A DNA stretch of 64,000 nt. Origin: Halodesulfovibrio spirochaetisodalis. GTDB taxonomy: Bacteria; Desulfobacterota; Desulfovibrionia; Desulfovibrionales; Desulfovibrionaceae. Below are positions 49,929-58,653 of the stretch, one piece after another. The translations under genes and the position numbers were made by a program. Every line of letters starts with the position of its first letter. Positions within the stretch are counted from its first letter, which is position 1. The DNA lies in assembly GCF_001672295.1 (NCBI RefSeq), contig NZ_JXMS01000003.1, forward strand, positions 62,001 through 126,000. The letters are read 5' to 3'. The notes beneath the pieces were generated by a model, which saw only the letters and a program-made list of their open reading frames with translations, was not told where the DNA came from and made no database searches.

Positions 49929-51116
49929 ATGCAACTTCTTTCTTCTCAGATTTCTGGATTCATCGATAAATCCTCATGGATCAGAAAAATGTTTGAATCC
50001 GGCATTGCCCTGAAAAAACAATACGGCGCAGATGCTGTGTGCGACTTCAGCCTTGGCAACCCTGACGTACCTGCCCCTGCGATGGTAGGTGAAATTCTTG
50101 GCAATCTCGCTAAAGACGCTGCGGCTCCGTTTACATTCGGCTATATGCCAAATGGCGGCTTCCCATGGGCCCGCCAGATTATTGCTGATTTAGTCAAGAA
50201 AGAACAAGACGTTGAAATTTCAGCGGACGATGCCATTCTCACCTGCGGTGCCGCAGGCGCCATGAATGCCTTTTTCCGTGCTGTTATGGAACCGGGTGAT
50301 GAAGTTCTGGCTGTAGCTCCGTTCTTTGTTGAATACGGCTTCTATGCTTCCAACCATCAGGCTGTATTCCGCACCGTGATGTCCGAGCCGGATACCTTTG
50401 CACTTGATATTGATGCCATTGACGCAGCCATCACCCCGAAAACACGCGCTCTCATCATCAACTCACCGAACAACCCGACCGGTGCCGTGTACACAAAAGA
50501 AGAGCTCACAGCGCTTGTTGCGGTATTAGAAAAACACACCAAAGCGAACAACCGCCCTGTATACCTCATCTCTGATGAGCCATACCGCTTCCTTGCTTTT
50601 GACGGTGTGGACGTTCCAAGCATTCTTCCACTGTACGACTACGCTATTGTAATGTCCTCCTTCTCCAAGAACCTTTCCATGGCAGGTGAACGGGTCGGAT
50701 ACATCGCGGTTACCCCACGCATGGAAGAGAGACAGCAGCTTATTAACGGCCTCATGCTGACAAACCGCATTCTCGGTTTCGTCAACCCGCCTGTTGTGGG
50801 ACAGCACATGCTCAAAGCAGCGCTTGAAGCACAGGTAGACCCGGCAATCTACGAACGTCGTCGTGACGCTATGGCAAAAGTACTTTCTGATGCCGGTTAC
50901 GACTTCCACCTGCCTAAAGGCGCATTCTACTTCTTCCCGAAAGCACCGGGTGGAGATGATGTCGCATTCTGCAGCCGTCTCATGGAAGAAAAGATTCTGG
51001 CAGTACCTGGCTCCGGTTTTGGCGGCCCGGGCTACTTCCGCCTTACATTCTGCGTTGATGAAGAAGTTATTCAGCGTTCTGCGGATGGATTCAAACGGGC
51101 CATTTCCGGTTTCTAA
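49929..51116 (+). CDS. Pyridoxal-phosphate-dependent aminotransferase, class I/II (AspC/AlaT-like)
   Basis: This fold-type I aminotransferase of about 395 residues starts at ATG 49929 after GAGGT. Motifs are DFSLGNPDVPAP, LTCGAAGAMNAFFRAVMEPGD (quoted as the span where PLP phosphate binds), INSPNNPTGAVYT, SDEPYRFLAF and the Schiff-base lysine in SSFSKNLSMAGERVGY. The C-terminal GPGYFRLTFCV supplies the substrate-carboxylate arginine. It is closest in style to aspartate/alanine aminotransferases; the amino donor cannot be fixed. It is monocistronic, between two terminators. Confidence 0.88.
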   Translation: MQLLSSQISGFIDKSSWIRKMFESGIALKKQYGADAVCDFSLGNPDVPAPAMVGEILGNLAKDAAAPFTFGYMPNGGFPWARQIIADLVKKEQDVEISADDAILTCGAAGAMNAFFRAVMEPGDEVLAVAPFFVEYGFYASNHQAVFRTVMSEPDTFALDIDAIDAAITPKTRALIINSPNNPTGAVYTKEELTALVAVLEKHTKANNRPVYLISDEPYRFLAFDGVDVPSILPLYDYAIVMSSFSKNLSMAGERVGYIAVTPRMEERQQLINGLMLTNRILGFVNPPVVGQHMLKAALEAQVDPAIYERRRDAMAKVLSDAGYDFHLPKGAFYFFPKAPGGDDVAFCSRLMEEKILAVPGSGFGGPGYFRLTFCVDEEVIQRSADGFKRAISGF

Positions 51117-51187
51117 CGATATACGCTGCTACAACGGGAACTATCCCACAGTACGAATTGAAATTAATTTGCACTGTACACAACATA

Positions 51188-51228
51188 CAAAAAGCCAAAG
51201 TTTTTTCAGACTTTGGCTTTTTTGATAA
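51188..51228 (+). terminator. Intrinsic terminator after the aminotransferase
   Basis: AAAAGCCAAAGT and ACTTTGGCTTTT pair around a TTTTTCAG loop, followed by a run of T. Confidence 0.9.
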
Positions 51229-51398
51229 CAGAACAAGGCGGGGTTTCTGGCAATATTATTATTCCCTGTTGAATTCTAATTCCTTTCAGTACTCAAAAAA
51301 AATCCATTAAATAACTGAACTTCCAAATCAATAAGCCTATGTTTTCCCCAGCGATATAAGTCAACTAACACCTCATTGAATGAAGCAAGGAGCAGCCG

Positions 51399-52472
51399 AT
51401 GCAAATTGATATGCATTATTACGGAACCTATACCTTGGCTCGAGTTGCAGGACTTGATCAGGACACTGCCGAGCTTATTGCCACTGCTTCCCAGTTTGTT
51501 GACGACAACACGACGGCTTCTTCCATACGCTTTGCTGACGGTGGGCAAATGACGATTACTCCTACAGGGCACCATTTTCAGCATGCAGAGAACATTTCCT
51601 CCAGCGCACAGCGCTCCATCTGGATTCCATTCCACTTTTTACCCGGAGCCTCGGGTGACACATTCACGGAACGCCTTATCTGCAAGAAAAACAGTCCGAC
51701 AGCAGCAGAAATGACAGAAAACCACCTCAGGCTTTCTCACAAGACTTTTGCTCCCATGCTCATGGGAATTACTGCGCATGTGCTTGCCGACACCTTTGCT
51801 CACTACAACTTCTCCGGCGCCAGTTCCCGTAAAAACAATATTGCCTCCGGCACGGTCTGCATTCAGGAGCCAGTGAGCGAGCAACCTGCACTGGCAGAAG
51901 AACAGGCACGCTTCTTTGAGCGCTTCCAGTGCACCCGACCTAACATTCGCATACTTTCTGAAGAAAAACTGGTAGGGACACTTGGACACGGGGCTGCTGC
52001 CTCATACCCAGATATTCCCTATCTGGCGTGGTCGTACAAAACAGAAGACGAACCAGCAAAAACTGTACGTCGATACAATCCAGACGACTTCATGGAAGCA
52101 GCAGAAACGCTGTACGCCCTGTTCACAGCATTTGCGAAACAACGTCCTGACCTTACAGACGCCCACCCTGTGCCATTTGATATCATTCAGGATTCACTGG
52201 CTATAATCTTTGCCAGTCCGGGCAATAAACATCAGCGGTCAGGCTTCTGGCAATTTGCTATGGCTCAGGGGGCATTTCTGGAGGGCCGGCAGGAAGAAAT
52301 CCCGCCGTATATGGGACAGATGTGGAAAGACCGGTGCGAGGAACTGGCAAGCTGTCCGGATTGCGCGCTTATTACTGAAATGGATATCTTTAAATTTTAT
52401 CAGGCAGCCGACATCCACAGAACATATGTGTTACGGGAGCTGCTCCCTGCTTTCGATATCAGTGTGCTGTAA
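51399..52472 (+). CDS. DUF6765-type protein of unknown function
   Basis: The 357-residue protein opens MQIDMHYYGTYTLARVAGL. It continues SQFVDDN, and further on has GITAHVLADTFAHYNFSG, a pattern typical of DUF6765 proteins. The repeated His/Asp placements (HHFQHAE, HVLADTFAHY) recall the helical metal site of zinc-dependent phospholipase C-like proteins; this is an inference from pattern only. There is no signal peptide. The start follows AAGGAG. The gene is convergent with the next one; their stops are 8 bases apart and no terminator is visible between them. Confidence 0.72.
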   Translation: MQIDMHYYGTYTLARVAGLDQDTAELIATASQFVDDNTTASSIRFADGGQMTITPTGHHFQHAENISSSAQRSIWIPFHFLPGASGDTFTERLICKKNSPTAAEMTENHLRLSHKTFAPMLMGITAHVLADTFAHYNFSGASSRKNNIASGTVCIQEPVSEQPALAEEQARFFERFQCTRPNIRILSEEKLVGTLGHGAAASYPDIPYLAWSYKTEDEPAKTVRRYNPDDFMEAAETLYALFTAFAKQRPDLTDAHPVPFDIIQDSLAIIFASPGNKHQRSGFWQFAMAQGAFLEGRQEEIPPYMGQMWKDRCEELASCPDCALITEMDIFKFYQAADIHRTYVLRELLPAFDISVL

Positions 52473-52480
52473 TGCAAACA

Positions 52481-53710
52481 TCAAGTGATGCCCGCTTCCC
52501 TTGTACCTGAAGCGATATATTCCATATATTCGTTCATGGTCATACCTTCAAACACAATGGAAATGGCAGCATCATCTTCAGCACGAAGAGCAAAACCAAG
52601 CTCGAAATCCCCTTCAGCGCTCCGGCTCTCTACAGGGCTATTGTCCCTCAGAGTCTCCACTCGCTCCACTTCTAGAACTGAATCCAGCGTAATGGCATCT
52701 CGACCCAATTCAAAGCTGGCGACACGCAACTGGGTGCCGTCCAGATATTCATCTAGTTTAAGAGTAGCTTCATCCATAGAAGCAAAGTCTATCTTCACCA
52801 CGGGCAGAGTATCACCGCCGCCAATTTTATTTTCAGCAAATGCAAGCGGCCCAAAACTACCGCCACCTTGCACCAGAGGAGAGTCTCCTCCCTGCGGGTC
52901 AAATACGATTTGCGTGTTACCGTCCCCACGCTCATGCGGGGCAGGGAGCGGCAACGGAGCCACAGGATCAATCACAACTGGCGTACCTATGTTAATAGGT
53001 TCACCATCATAAAAATGAATCATCTCCTCATCAAGCGAGTCAAGGCGCTCACCGCTCAACAACTCTGACAACGGATCAGATTTATGTGGTGACGAAGGAG
53101 CTTCAACCACTTCCCGATATTCAGAAGCGTGATTGTTATATTTAAACGAATCAAAGTCAGGCGCAGGCTCCCATTCATGAATAATTTCACCAAACTCAAT
53201 ATTGTCTCTATATCCAAGCATTGGATATAATGAATGACTTTCTTCAATACCGCCAGAACTACGCTGCATCAACCCAGTGGAATGAGCTACATTGACAACT
53301 TGTTCTGCAAACTCTCCAAATGGATCTGGCGGGGCAGAATGCAAAGCGGCATCAGACAAGTAAGCAGAATTCAGCCCGTCGACTTCAAAGACACGACTGG
53401 TGGCGGAAATATATTCCTCAGGCGAAAGCTGCTGAATGGCCTCAGATGCTATTACTACATACGCACCCTGCAGCATCATCGCCAGCGGAGTTCCTGAATC
53501 TATAGAAGCTGCAGCTCCTTCAAGAACAATTTTTTCTCCACTGACTTCTAACACGATGTCTGAACCACTATGCGCAACCTGTACATCCGAAGCGGGAAAG
53601 GTGGCATAAATCCTTTCGCCACCATGCAACGTGATATGGCGTTCTTCTCCGGCCACAGGCTTTTGCAGCAAAAGCAAGGGAGCAGCTGATGAGGTGAGAA
53701 TTGAATGCAT
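52481..53710 (-). CDS. Possible short secreted or adhesin-related protein of unknown function
   Basis: The protein has about 409 residues from ATG 53710; an in-frame TTG at 53743 is less likely. The N-terminal 70 residues (ITLHGGERIYATFPASDVQV, then GSDIVLEVSGEKIVLEG) resemble the prefix found at the start of large RTX/BapA-type adhesins. After it come acidic, Pro/Ser-rich, probably disordered stretches, the run GGGDTLPVVKIDF, and a C-terminal EGMTMNEYMEYIASG. None of the usual Ig-like or calcium-binding repeats is present. It could be a trimmed adhesin, or a protein that shares only the retention or export domain. No secretion genes adjoin it. Confidence 0.6.
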   Translation of the reverse strand: MHSILTSSAAPLLLLQKPVAGEERHITLHGGERIYATFPASDVQVAHSGSDIVLEVSGEKIVLEGAAASIDSGTPLAMMLQGAYVVIASEAIQQLSPEEYISATSRVFEVDGLNSAYLSDAALHSAPPDPFGEFAEQVVNVAHSTGLMQRSSGGIEESHSLYPMLGYRDNIEFGEIIHEWEPAPDFDSFKYNNHASEYREVVEAPSSPHKSDPLSELLSGERLDSLDEEMIHFYDGEPINIGTPVVIDPVAPLPLPAPHERGDGNTQIVFDPQGGDSPLVQGGGSFGPLAFAENKIGGGDTLPVVKIDFASMDEATLKLDEYLDGTQLRVASFELGRDAITLDSVLEVERVETLRDNSPVESRSAEGDFELGFALRAEDDAAISIVFEGMTMNEYMEYIASGTREAGIT

Positions 53711-54066
53711 AATTCTGACTCTAATCCTTACGGTCGTTAACAATATAAGTTTGAGTCCAAATCTAACAGTATTCTACATTGTATCCGTTTGATATTATAA
53801 CATGTTTAATATGGCTAACCAACCAATGCCAGTATGCGCACCACCAGTGTTCACCCACTGCGGCCAGAACACACCAGCGCCGTTGGCTACCTTTTATAAT
53901 CCTCCCTGCTGCTGGGAGTTTGTAAAATGCATACTTTCCTTTCAGAATGAAATGCAGTACACCTCGCTTGCCGGTTGAGGGGCTTAGGCATCTGCCATTC
54001 TAAACTTGACTTATTTCGTAATCTCACTTAACGAACCATCTCTTATGTCTATCTTGCGGAGTGCTG
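53711..54066. other. Gap upstream of ffh with possible hairpins, no gene seen
   Basis: The first 100 bases are A/T-rich. Bases 53830-53940 contain several short inverted repeats, including CAGTG/CACTG and CTCCC/GGGAG followed by TTTG. TTGACT at 54006-54011 could be a -35 for ffh, but the -10 is poor. The conserved SRP-RNA core sequence was looked for and not found. Confidence 0.35.
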
Positions 54067-55632
54067 ATGTTTGATACCTTATCTGACAGATTAAACAGTG
54101 TATTTGAAAAGTTCAGTGGTCAAAAGACCTTGAACGAAGAAAACGTACAGGTTGGCCTGAGAGAAGTGCGCCTTGCACTGCTCGAAGCAGACGTTAACTT
54201 TAAAGTCGTAAAAGAATTTATCGCCCGTGTCGGCGAAAAATGCCTCGGTCAGGATGTACTGAAAGGTGTCAACCCTGCGCAGCAGGTAATCAAGATAGTA
54301 CACGACGAGCTTGTAGACTTGCTTGGTGGCGACACCACAGAACTTGATCTCACAGGCACGAAACCGACAGTCATTATGATGGTCGGTTTGCAGGGTTCCG
54401 GTAAAACTACCTCCTCTGCAAAGCTTGCCAACTTACTGCGCAAGCAGAACAAAAAGCCGTTCCTTGTTCCGGCTGACATTTACCGCCCTGCTGCTATTGA
54501 CCAGTTGCACACACTGGCAAAACAGCTCGGTATTCCTGCGTACCAGTCCACTCCGGACATGAATCCGGTGGATATCGCAAACGCTGCGCTTGCTGAAGCA
54601 AAAGAGCAGGATTGCGATGTGGTACTCATCGATACCGCGGGTCGTCTGCACATTGACGAACAACTGATGGAAGAACTTTCCAACATCAAACGTGATGTTG
54701 CTCCTCAGGAAATCTTGTTCGTTGCTGACGCCATGACTGGTCAGGATGCGGTAACTGTTGCCGAATCATTTAACGAGCAACTTGAAATTTCCGGTGTAGT
54801 ACTCACCAAAATGGATGGTGACGCACGTGGTGGTGCAGCACTTTCCATTAAATCCGTTACCGGCAAATCCGTTAAATTTGTCGGTATGGGTGAAAAACTT
54901 TCTGAGATGGAAGTATTCCATCCGGACCGTATTGCAGGTCGTATCCTTGGAATGGGCGACGTGCTTACGCTCGTTGAAAAAGCGCAAGCTGAAGTAAGCG
55001 AAGAAGAAGCCGAAGAAATGGCTCGCAAGATGCAGAAAGCGGAATTCGACTTTGAAGATTTCCGCACCCAGATGCGCCGCATGAAAAAACTCGGTTCTCT
55101 GGACAGCATTTTGAAAATGATTCCGGGCATGGGGGCGCTCAAGAACAAACTTGGCGATCTCAATGTACCGGACAGCGAACTGAACCGCATTGAGGCTATT
55201 ATCAACTCAATGACGAATCAGGAACGTCGCAATCCGCAGCTCATCAATCAGAGCCGCAAAGAACGTATTGCTAAAGGTTGTGGTCTTAAACTCAAAGACG
55301 TTAACGACCTCATTAAAAGCTTTACCCAAATGCGGCAGATGATGAAACAAATGATGGGCGGCGGTAAGGGCAAAAAAGGTAAATTCCCTAAACTCCCTGG
55401 CATGGGTGGTTTAGGTGGCGGCGAAATGCCTGATATGAATGCTCTTGGCGGCATGGGCGGCATGCCTGGCATGGGTGGTTTACCTGGAATGGGTGGCCTC
55501 CCGGGCATGGGCGGACTTCCTGGAATGGGCATGGATGATTCCTCCGGCCCGTCCAAAAAGGAGCTCCAGAAGAAGCGCGACGCCCGTAAAAAAGAAAAGA
55601 AAAAGAAAAAACAGGGTCGTAAGAAGAAGTAA
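54067..55632 (+). CDS. ffh: Signal recognition particle protein Ffh
   Basis: This SRP GTPase of about 521 residues has an N domain (LNEENVQVGLREVRLALLEAD) and a G domain with GLQGSGKTT, PADIYRPAAIDQL, DTAGRLHID, TKMDGDARGG and GMGEKLSEME. The methionine-rich M domain follows (IPGMGALKNKLG, SRKERIAKGCG). It binds 4.5S RNA and signal sequences. The C-terminal tail is unusual: repeats of GMGGLP over about 30 residues, then about 25 mostly lysine/arginine residues. ATG 54067 is preferred to GTG 54061, because GGAG lies five bases before the ATG. rpsP follows after 100 bases. Confidence 0.97.
   Translation: MFDTLSDRLNSVFEKFSGQKTLNEENVQVGLREVRLALLEADVNFKVVKEFIARVGEKCLGQDVLKGVNPAQQVIKIVHDELVDLLGGDTTELDLTGTKPTVIMMVGLQGSGKTTSSAKLANLLRKQNKKPFLVPADIYRPAAIDQLHTLAKQLGIPAYQSTPDMNPVDIANAALAEAKEQDCDVVLIDTAGRLHIDEQLMEELSNIKRDVAPQEILFVADAMTGQDAVTVAESFNEQLEISGVVLTKMDGDARGGAALSIKSVTGKSVKFVGMGEKLSEMEVFHPDRIAGRILGMGDVLTLVEKAQAEVSEEEAEEMARKMQKAEFDFEDFRTQMRRMKKLGSLDSILKMIPGMGALKNKLGDLNVPDSELNRIEAIINSMTNQERRNPQLINQSRKERIAKGCGLKLKDVNDLIKSFTQMRQMMKQMMGGGKGKKGKFPKLPGMGGLGGGEMPDMNALGGMGGMPGMGGLPGMGGLPGMGGLPGMGMDDSSGPSKKELQKKRDARKKEKKKKKQGRKKK
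55447..55533 (+). repeat. Gly-Met-Leu-Pro coding repeat in the Ffh tail
   Basis: Five or more units of the form PGMGGL are encoded in tandem, with synonymous differences between the copies. Confidence 0.8.
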
Positions 55633-55651
55633 TTACGCTCCTGAATAAAGA

Positions 55652-55688
55652 AATACGCTGACTCAACATTGTCAGTATTGCTTTCTTA
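55652..55688 (+). terminator. Weak hairpin between ffh and rpsP
   Basis: AATAC..TGAC and GTCA.GTATT pair with a small bulge, followed by GCTTTCTT. It could be a partial terminator or a leader structure of rpsP. Confidence 0.35.
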
Positions 55689-55732
55689 AAAAAAAACCAT
55701 ATGATTACAAAATATAATGGGAGAACAACAAT

Positions 55733-55969
55733 ATGGCCGTTAAGTTGAGACTGACCCGTATGGGCAACAAGAAGCGTGCATTTTACCGCGTGGTGGCTGC
55801 TAACAACCTGAGCCGTCGCGACGGACGTCCTCTTGAGTACCTCGGTTACTACAACCCTATGGTTGAACCAGCTGAAATCAAGCTCGACATGGAAAAGATC
55901 GAGAAATGGCTTGCAGAAGGCGCTGAGCCTACTCCAACCGTTCGTGGTCTTATCAAGAAAGCTAAGTAG
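55733..55969 (+). CDS. rpsP: Small ribosomal subunit protein bS16
   Basis: The 78-residue protein begins [20 protein letters not shown] and contains [16 protein letters not shown], both hallmarks of S16, with the usual length. S16 is needed for early 30S assembly. It starts after a GGGAG site and heads the rpsP-khpA-rimM-trmD-rplS operon, a very widely conserved order. Confidence 0.98.
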   Translation: MAVKLRLTRMGNKKRAFYRVVAANNLSRRDGRPLEYLGYYNPMVEPAEIKLDMEKIEKWLAEGAEPTPTVRGLIKKAK

Positions 55970-56051
55970 CTTTTTCTATTGACAGCTTTCTCTCAGCAGG
56001 TCATCGATAGCTAATATTGATATCATGCTGAACAACGAGTGGAGGTGAGTC

Positions 56052-56285
56052 GTGTTGAAAGATCTAGTTGAGTATATCGCTAAGTCACTGGTGGACAACC
56101 CTGACGAAGTTATCGTTACCGAAGTTGAAGGCGAACAGACATCTGTACTTGAACTCAAGGTTGCAAAAGAAGACCTTGGCAAGGTAATCGGCAAACAGGG
56201 ACGCACTGCTCGCGCAATGCGCACCATCCTCGGCGCCGCCTCCACAAAAGCCAAGAAACGTTCTGTTCTTGAAATTCTTGAATAG
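56052..56285 (+). CDS. khpA: KH-domain RNA-binding protein KhpA
   Basis: The 77-residue single KH domain has the GxxG loop as GKQG (in [20 protein letters not shown]). It starts at GTG 56052 after GGAGGTGAG; TTG 56055 is less likely. It sits between rpsP and rimM, the usual place of this gene (YlqC). The protein binds RNA, and with KhpB it has been linked to cell-wall control and sRNA binding in other bacteria. The spacing to rimM is 16 bases. Confidence 0.95.
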   Translation: MLKDLVEYIAKSLVDNPDEVIVTEVEGEQTSVLELKVAKEDLGKVIGKQGRTARAMRTILGAASTKAKKRSVLEILE

Positions 56286-56301
56286 AACGCCCTAAGGGCA
56301 C

Positions 56302-56832
56302 ATGACTGAAACTCATTTCATTGAAATTGGATTGATAGTCAAGCCACACGGATTGCGGGGGGAAGTCTGCGTTAATTACTTCGCAGACTCCCCTTTTCTC
56401 TTGAAAGGCTCAGTATGGCTTCAAAAAGGCAAAAGTAACCCTGTTGAACACAAGGTTGTATCTTCCCGCCCTCACAAGGGGCAGGAATTACTTACGCTTG
56501 AAAGTTGCCGTGATAGAAACTGTGCTGAAGAATTACGCAATGTGAAGGTTTTGGTTCCCGATGTTGATCTGCCGGAACTCACTGAAGAAGAAGTGTATCT
56601 GCATCAGCTCGAAGGCATGACTGTACTGCTTGAAGACGGCTCAAAACTCGGCCGTATCACCGCATTCCAGTTTAACCTTGGTGCTGAAGTCTGGGTTATT
56701 ACAACCGAAGACAAGAAAGAAGTACTCTTCCCTGCTACAGAAGAATTTGTCAGAAACATCGATCTTGAAGAAGAAACTATAACCATAGCGCCGCCTCCCG
56801 GCTTGCTGGATATTTACCTAAGCGAGAAGTAG
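56302..56832 (+). CDS. rimM: Ribosome maturation factor RimM
   Basis: The 176-residue protein has an N-terminal RimM barrel (IGLIVKPHGLRGEVCV) and a C-terminal PRC-like barrel. The latter contains EEEVYLHQLEGMTV, GRITAFQFNLGAEVWVI and LFPATEEFVRNIDLE, then the closing PPPGLLDI. RimM binds S19 during 30S maturation. It lies 16 bases after khpA and 8 before trmD. Confidence 0.96.
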   Translation: MTETHFIEIGLIVKPHGLRGEVCVNYFADSPFLLKGSVWLQKGKSNPVEHKVVSSRPHKGQELLTLESCRDRNCAEELRNVKVLVPDVDLPELTEEEVYLHQLEGMTVLLEDGSKLGRITAFQFNLGAEVWVITTEDKKEVLFPATEEFVRNIDLEEETITIAPPPGLLDIYLSEK

Positions 56833-56840
56833 CGCACATT

Positions 56841-58118
56841 ATGCAGTTTAACATTGTCAGCCTTTTTCCAGAGTTTTTTGACTCTGCGTTAACATGCGGG
56901 CTTATGAAAAAAGCGTCAGACTCCGGTCTGGTCGCTTTTGATTTTCACAACCCGCGCACCTTTGCAACTGACAGGCATCAGACTGTTGACGACCGTCCGT
57001 ACGGCGGTGGTCCCGGCATGGTTCTGATGCTTGATCCGCTTGTTCAAACACTGCGCAGTATCAAAAAACCGGGGCGCATCCTCATGATGGCGCCAAAAGG
57101 AAAGCCCTTCACCCAGAAAATGGCTAAAGAGCTTTCCTCAGAAGAAAATATTACTGTTATTTGCGGACGGTATGAAGGATTTGATGCCCGCTTAGAAGAG
57201 CTTTTCGACATCGAACCGGTTTCCATCGGAGACTATGTTCTTAACGGTGGCGAAACAGCTGCTCTTTCAATAATCGAATCTACCGCCCGTCTTGTTCCGG
57301 GTTTCATGGGACACGATGACTCCGGTGAAGAGGAAAGCTTTTCCTCAGGACTGCTCGAATATCCTCACTACACTCGCCCAGTCGAGTTTGAGGGATTGAC
57401 GGTTCCCGAAGTCTTACGTTCCGGTGACCATAAGCGCATTGCAGAGTGGCGCAAGGAACAATCGCTGAAACTTACCCTGCACCAGAGACCAGATATTCTT
57501 CAATGCGCCCCACTCGACGCTAATGACATGGAAACATTGAAGAATGAAGACAGAGAACGCATCGGAAGAAACCTTTATTGTGCACTGGTACACTATCCGG
57601 TTGTCAATAAAGAAGATAAATCTGTTGCAGTTTCTTTGACAAATCTCGACATTCACGATATAGCCCGCTGTTCATGCACCTATGGTCTTGGTGGGTACTA
57701 TATTTCAACCCCGATTGAAGACCAGCAACAGATGCTTGCAGATATTCTCAAGCACTGGGTAACAGGGGCGGGAACAACTGCTAACCCCGATCGTGGGGAA
57801 GCCCTACAAATTATCAAGGGCGTCCGCTATGTCGAGGAAGCAATCGAGGATATTATAGAGCGTACCGGCCAACGCCCTCTACTGGTTGCGACGAGTGCCA
57901 GAGGGGCTGGCGACATGCATTACGAACAAGTACGTGACGTAATCGTGGACCGACCGATATTGCTCCTGTTTGGTACAGCTCACGGTCTTGCACCGCAGAT
58001 TCTGGATATGTGTGACAGAACACTGCGACCGGTCAGGTATCTTGATGGATACAACCACTTATCTGTAAGAACCGCAGCTGCTATCATCATTGACCGGATA
58101 TTGGGTGATGCCTTATAG
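56841..58118 (+). CDS. trmD: tRNA (guanine-N1)-methyltransferase TrmD fused to a second SPOUT-type methyltransferase domain
   Basis: The protein has 425 residues, well above the roughly 240 of ordinary TrmD. Residues 1-235 are a complete TrmD: IVSLFPEFFDS, PYGGGPGMV, VICGRYEGFDAR, the knot IGDYVLNGGE and HYTRPVEF. Residues about 243-425 match the separate SAM-dependent RNA methyltransferase family (PF09936 type): YCALVHYPVVNKEDKSVAVS, ARCSCTYGLGGYYISTPIED, LLFGTAHGLAP and DGYNHLSVRTAAAIIIDRIL. TrmD makes m1G37 in tRNA. The target of the second domain is unknown. The joint shows no stop or frameshift, so the fusion is real. Confidence 0.93.
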   Translation: MQFNIVSLFPEFFDSALTCGLMKKASDSGLVAFDFHNPRTFATDRHQTVDDRPYGGGPGMVLMLDPLVQTLRSIKKPGRILMMAPKGKPFTQKMAKELSSEENITVICGRYEGFDARLEELFDIEPVSIGDYVLNGGETAALSIIESTARLVPGFMGHDDSGEEESFSSGLLEYPHYTRPVEFEGLTVPEVLRSGDHKRIAEWRKEQSLKLTLHQRPDILQCAPLDANDMETLKNEDRERIGRNLYCALVHYPVVNKEDKSVAVSLTNLDIHDIARCSCTYGLGGYYISTPIEDQQQMLADILKHWVTGAGTTANPDRGEALQIIKGVRYVEEAIEDIIERTGQRPLLVATSARGAGDMHYEQVRDVIVDRPILLLFGTAHGLAPQILDMCDRTLRPVRYLDGYNHLSVRTAAAIIIDRILGDAL

Positions 58119-58176
58119 GGCTCCCCGTAACGTAATTTTTTAACGCAGACTCGTGCTGCGAAAAAAGGCATTTAAC

Positions 58177-58524
58177 ATGACTATTATCGAAAAAATCGAA
58201 CGCGAACAGCTTCGCATGGATATCCCTGAGTTTAACGCTGGTGACACTGTTAAAGTTCACATGCGTATTATCGAAGGCGAAAAAGAACGTATCCAGGTTT
58301 TCCAGGGTGCAGTAATTCGTATCAGCAAAGGTACAACCAACGCTACTTTCACCGTTCGTAAGATTTCTGACGGTGTTGGTGTTGAGCGTGTATTCCCTAT
58401 GCATTCCCCTTCCATCGAACGCGTTGAAGTTGTTCAGGAAGGCCGCGTTCGCCGTAGCCGCCTTTACTACCTCCGTAACCTCAAAGGTAAAGCTGCTCGT
58501 ATCAAGCCGAAAAACCGCTGGTAG
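58177..58524 (+). CDS. rplS: Large ribosomal subunit protein bL19
   Basis: The 115-residue L19 has [45 protein letters not shown] and [17 protein letters not shown], all at the usual positions. It lies at the subunit interface. The start at ATG 58177 follows AAAAGG; an upstream in-frame start at 58153 is unsupported. It ends the rpsP operon at a terminator. Confidence 0.98.
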   Translation: MTIIEKIEREQLRMDIPEFNAGDTVKVHMRIIEGEKERIQVFQGAVIRISKGTTNATFTVRKISDGVGVERVFPMHSPSIERVEVVQEGRVRRSRLYYLRNLKGKAARIKPKNRW

Positions 58525-58551
58525 TCTCAGGACACCATCAATTAGTTTTTC

Positions 58552-58585
58552 AAAGGGAGTTGGCGATGCCAGCTCCCTTTTTTAC
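58552..58585 (+). terminator. Intrinsic terminator of the rpsP-rplS operon
   Basis: AAAGGGAGTTGGC and GCCAGCTCCCTTT pair (one G-U) around GAT, followed by TTTT. Confidence 0.9.
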
Positions 58586-58653
58586 GGTCAACTAACTCTA
58601 TATTCTCTGCGCAACACATGCTAGCTTAGCTACGGTAACGCAACGGTACGCTT

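Noticed and set aside
53744-54060. 4.5S SRP RNA gene next to ffh
   Set aside because: The conserved GGAA tetraloop region with its flanking core (GTCAGG...GGAAGCAGC) is not found on either strand.
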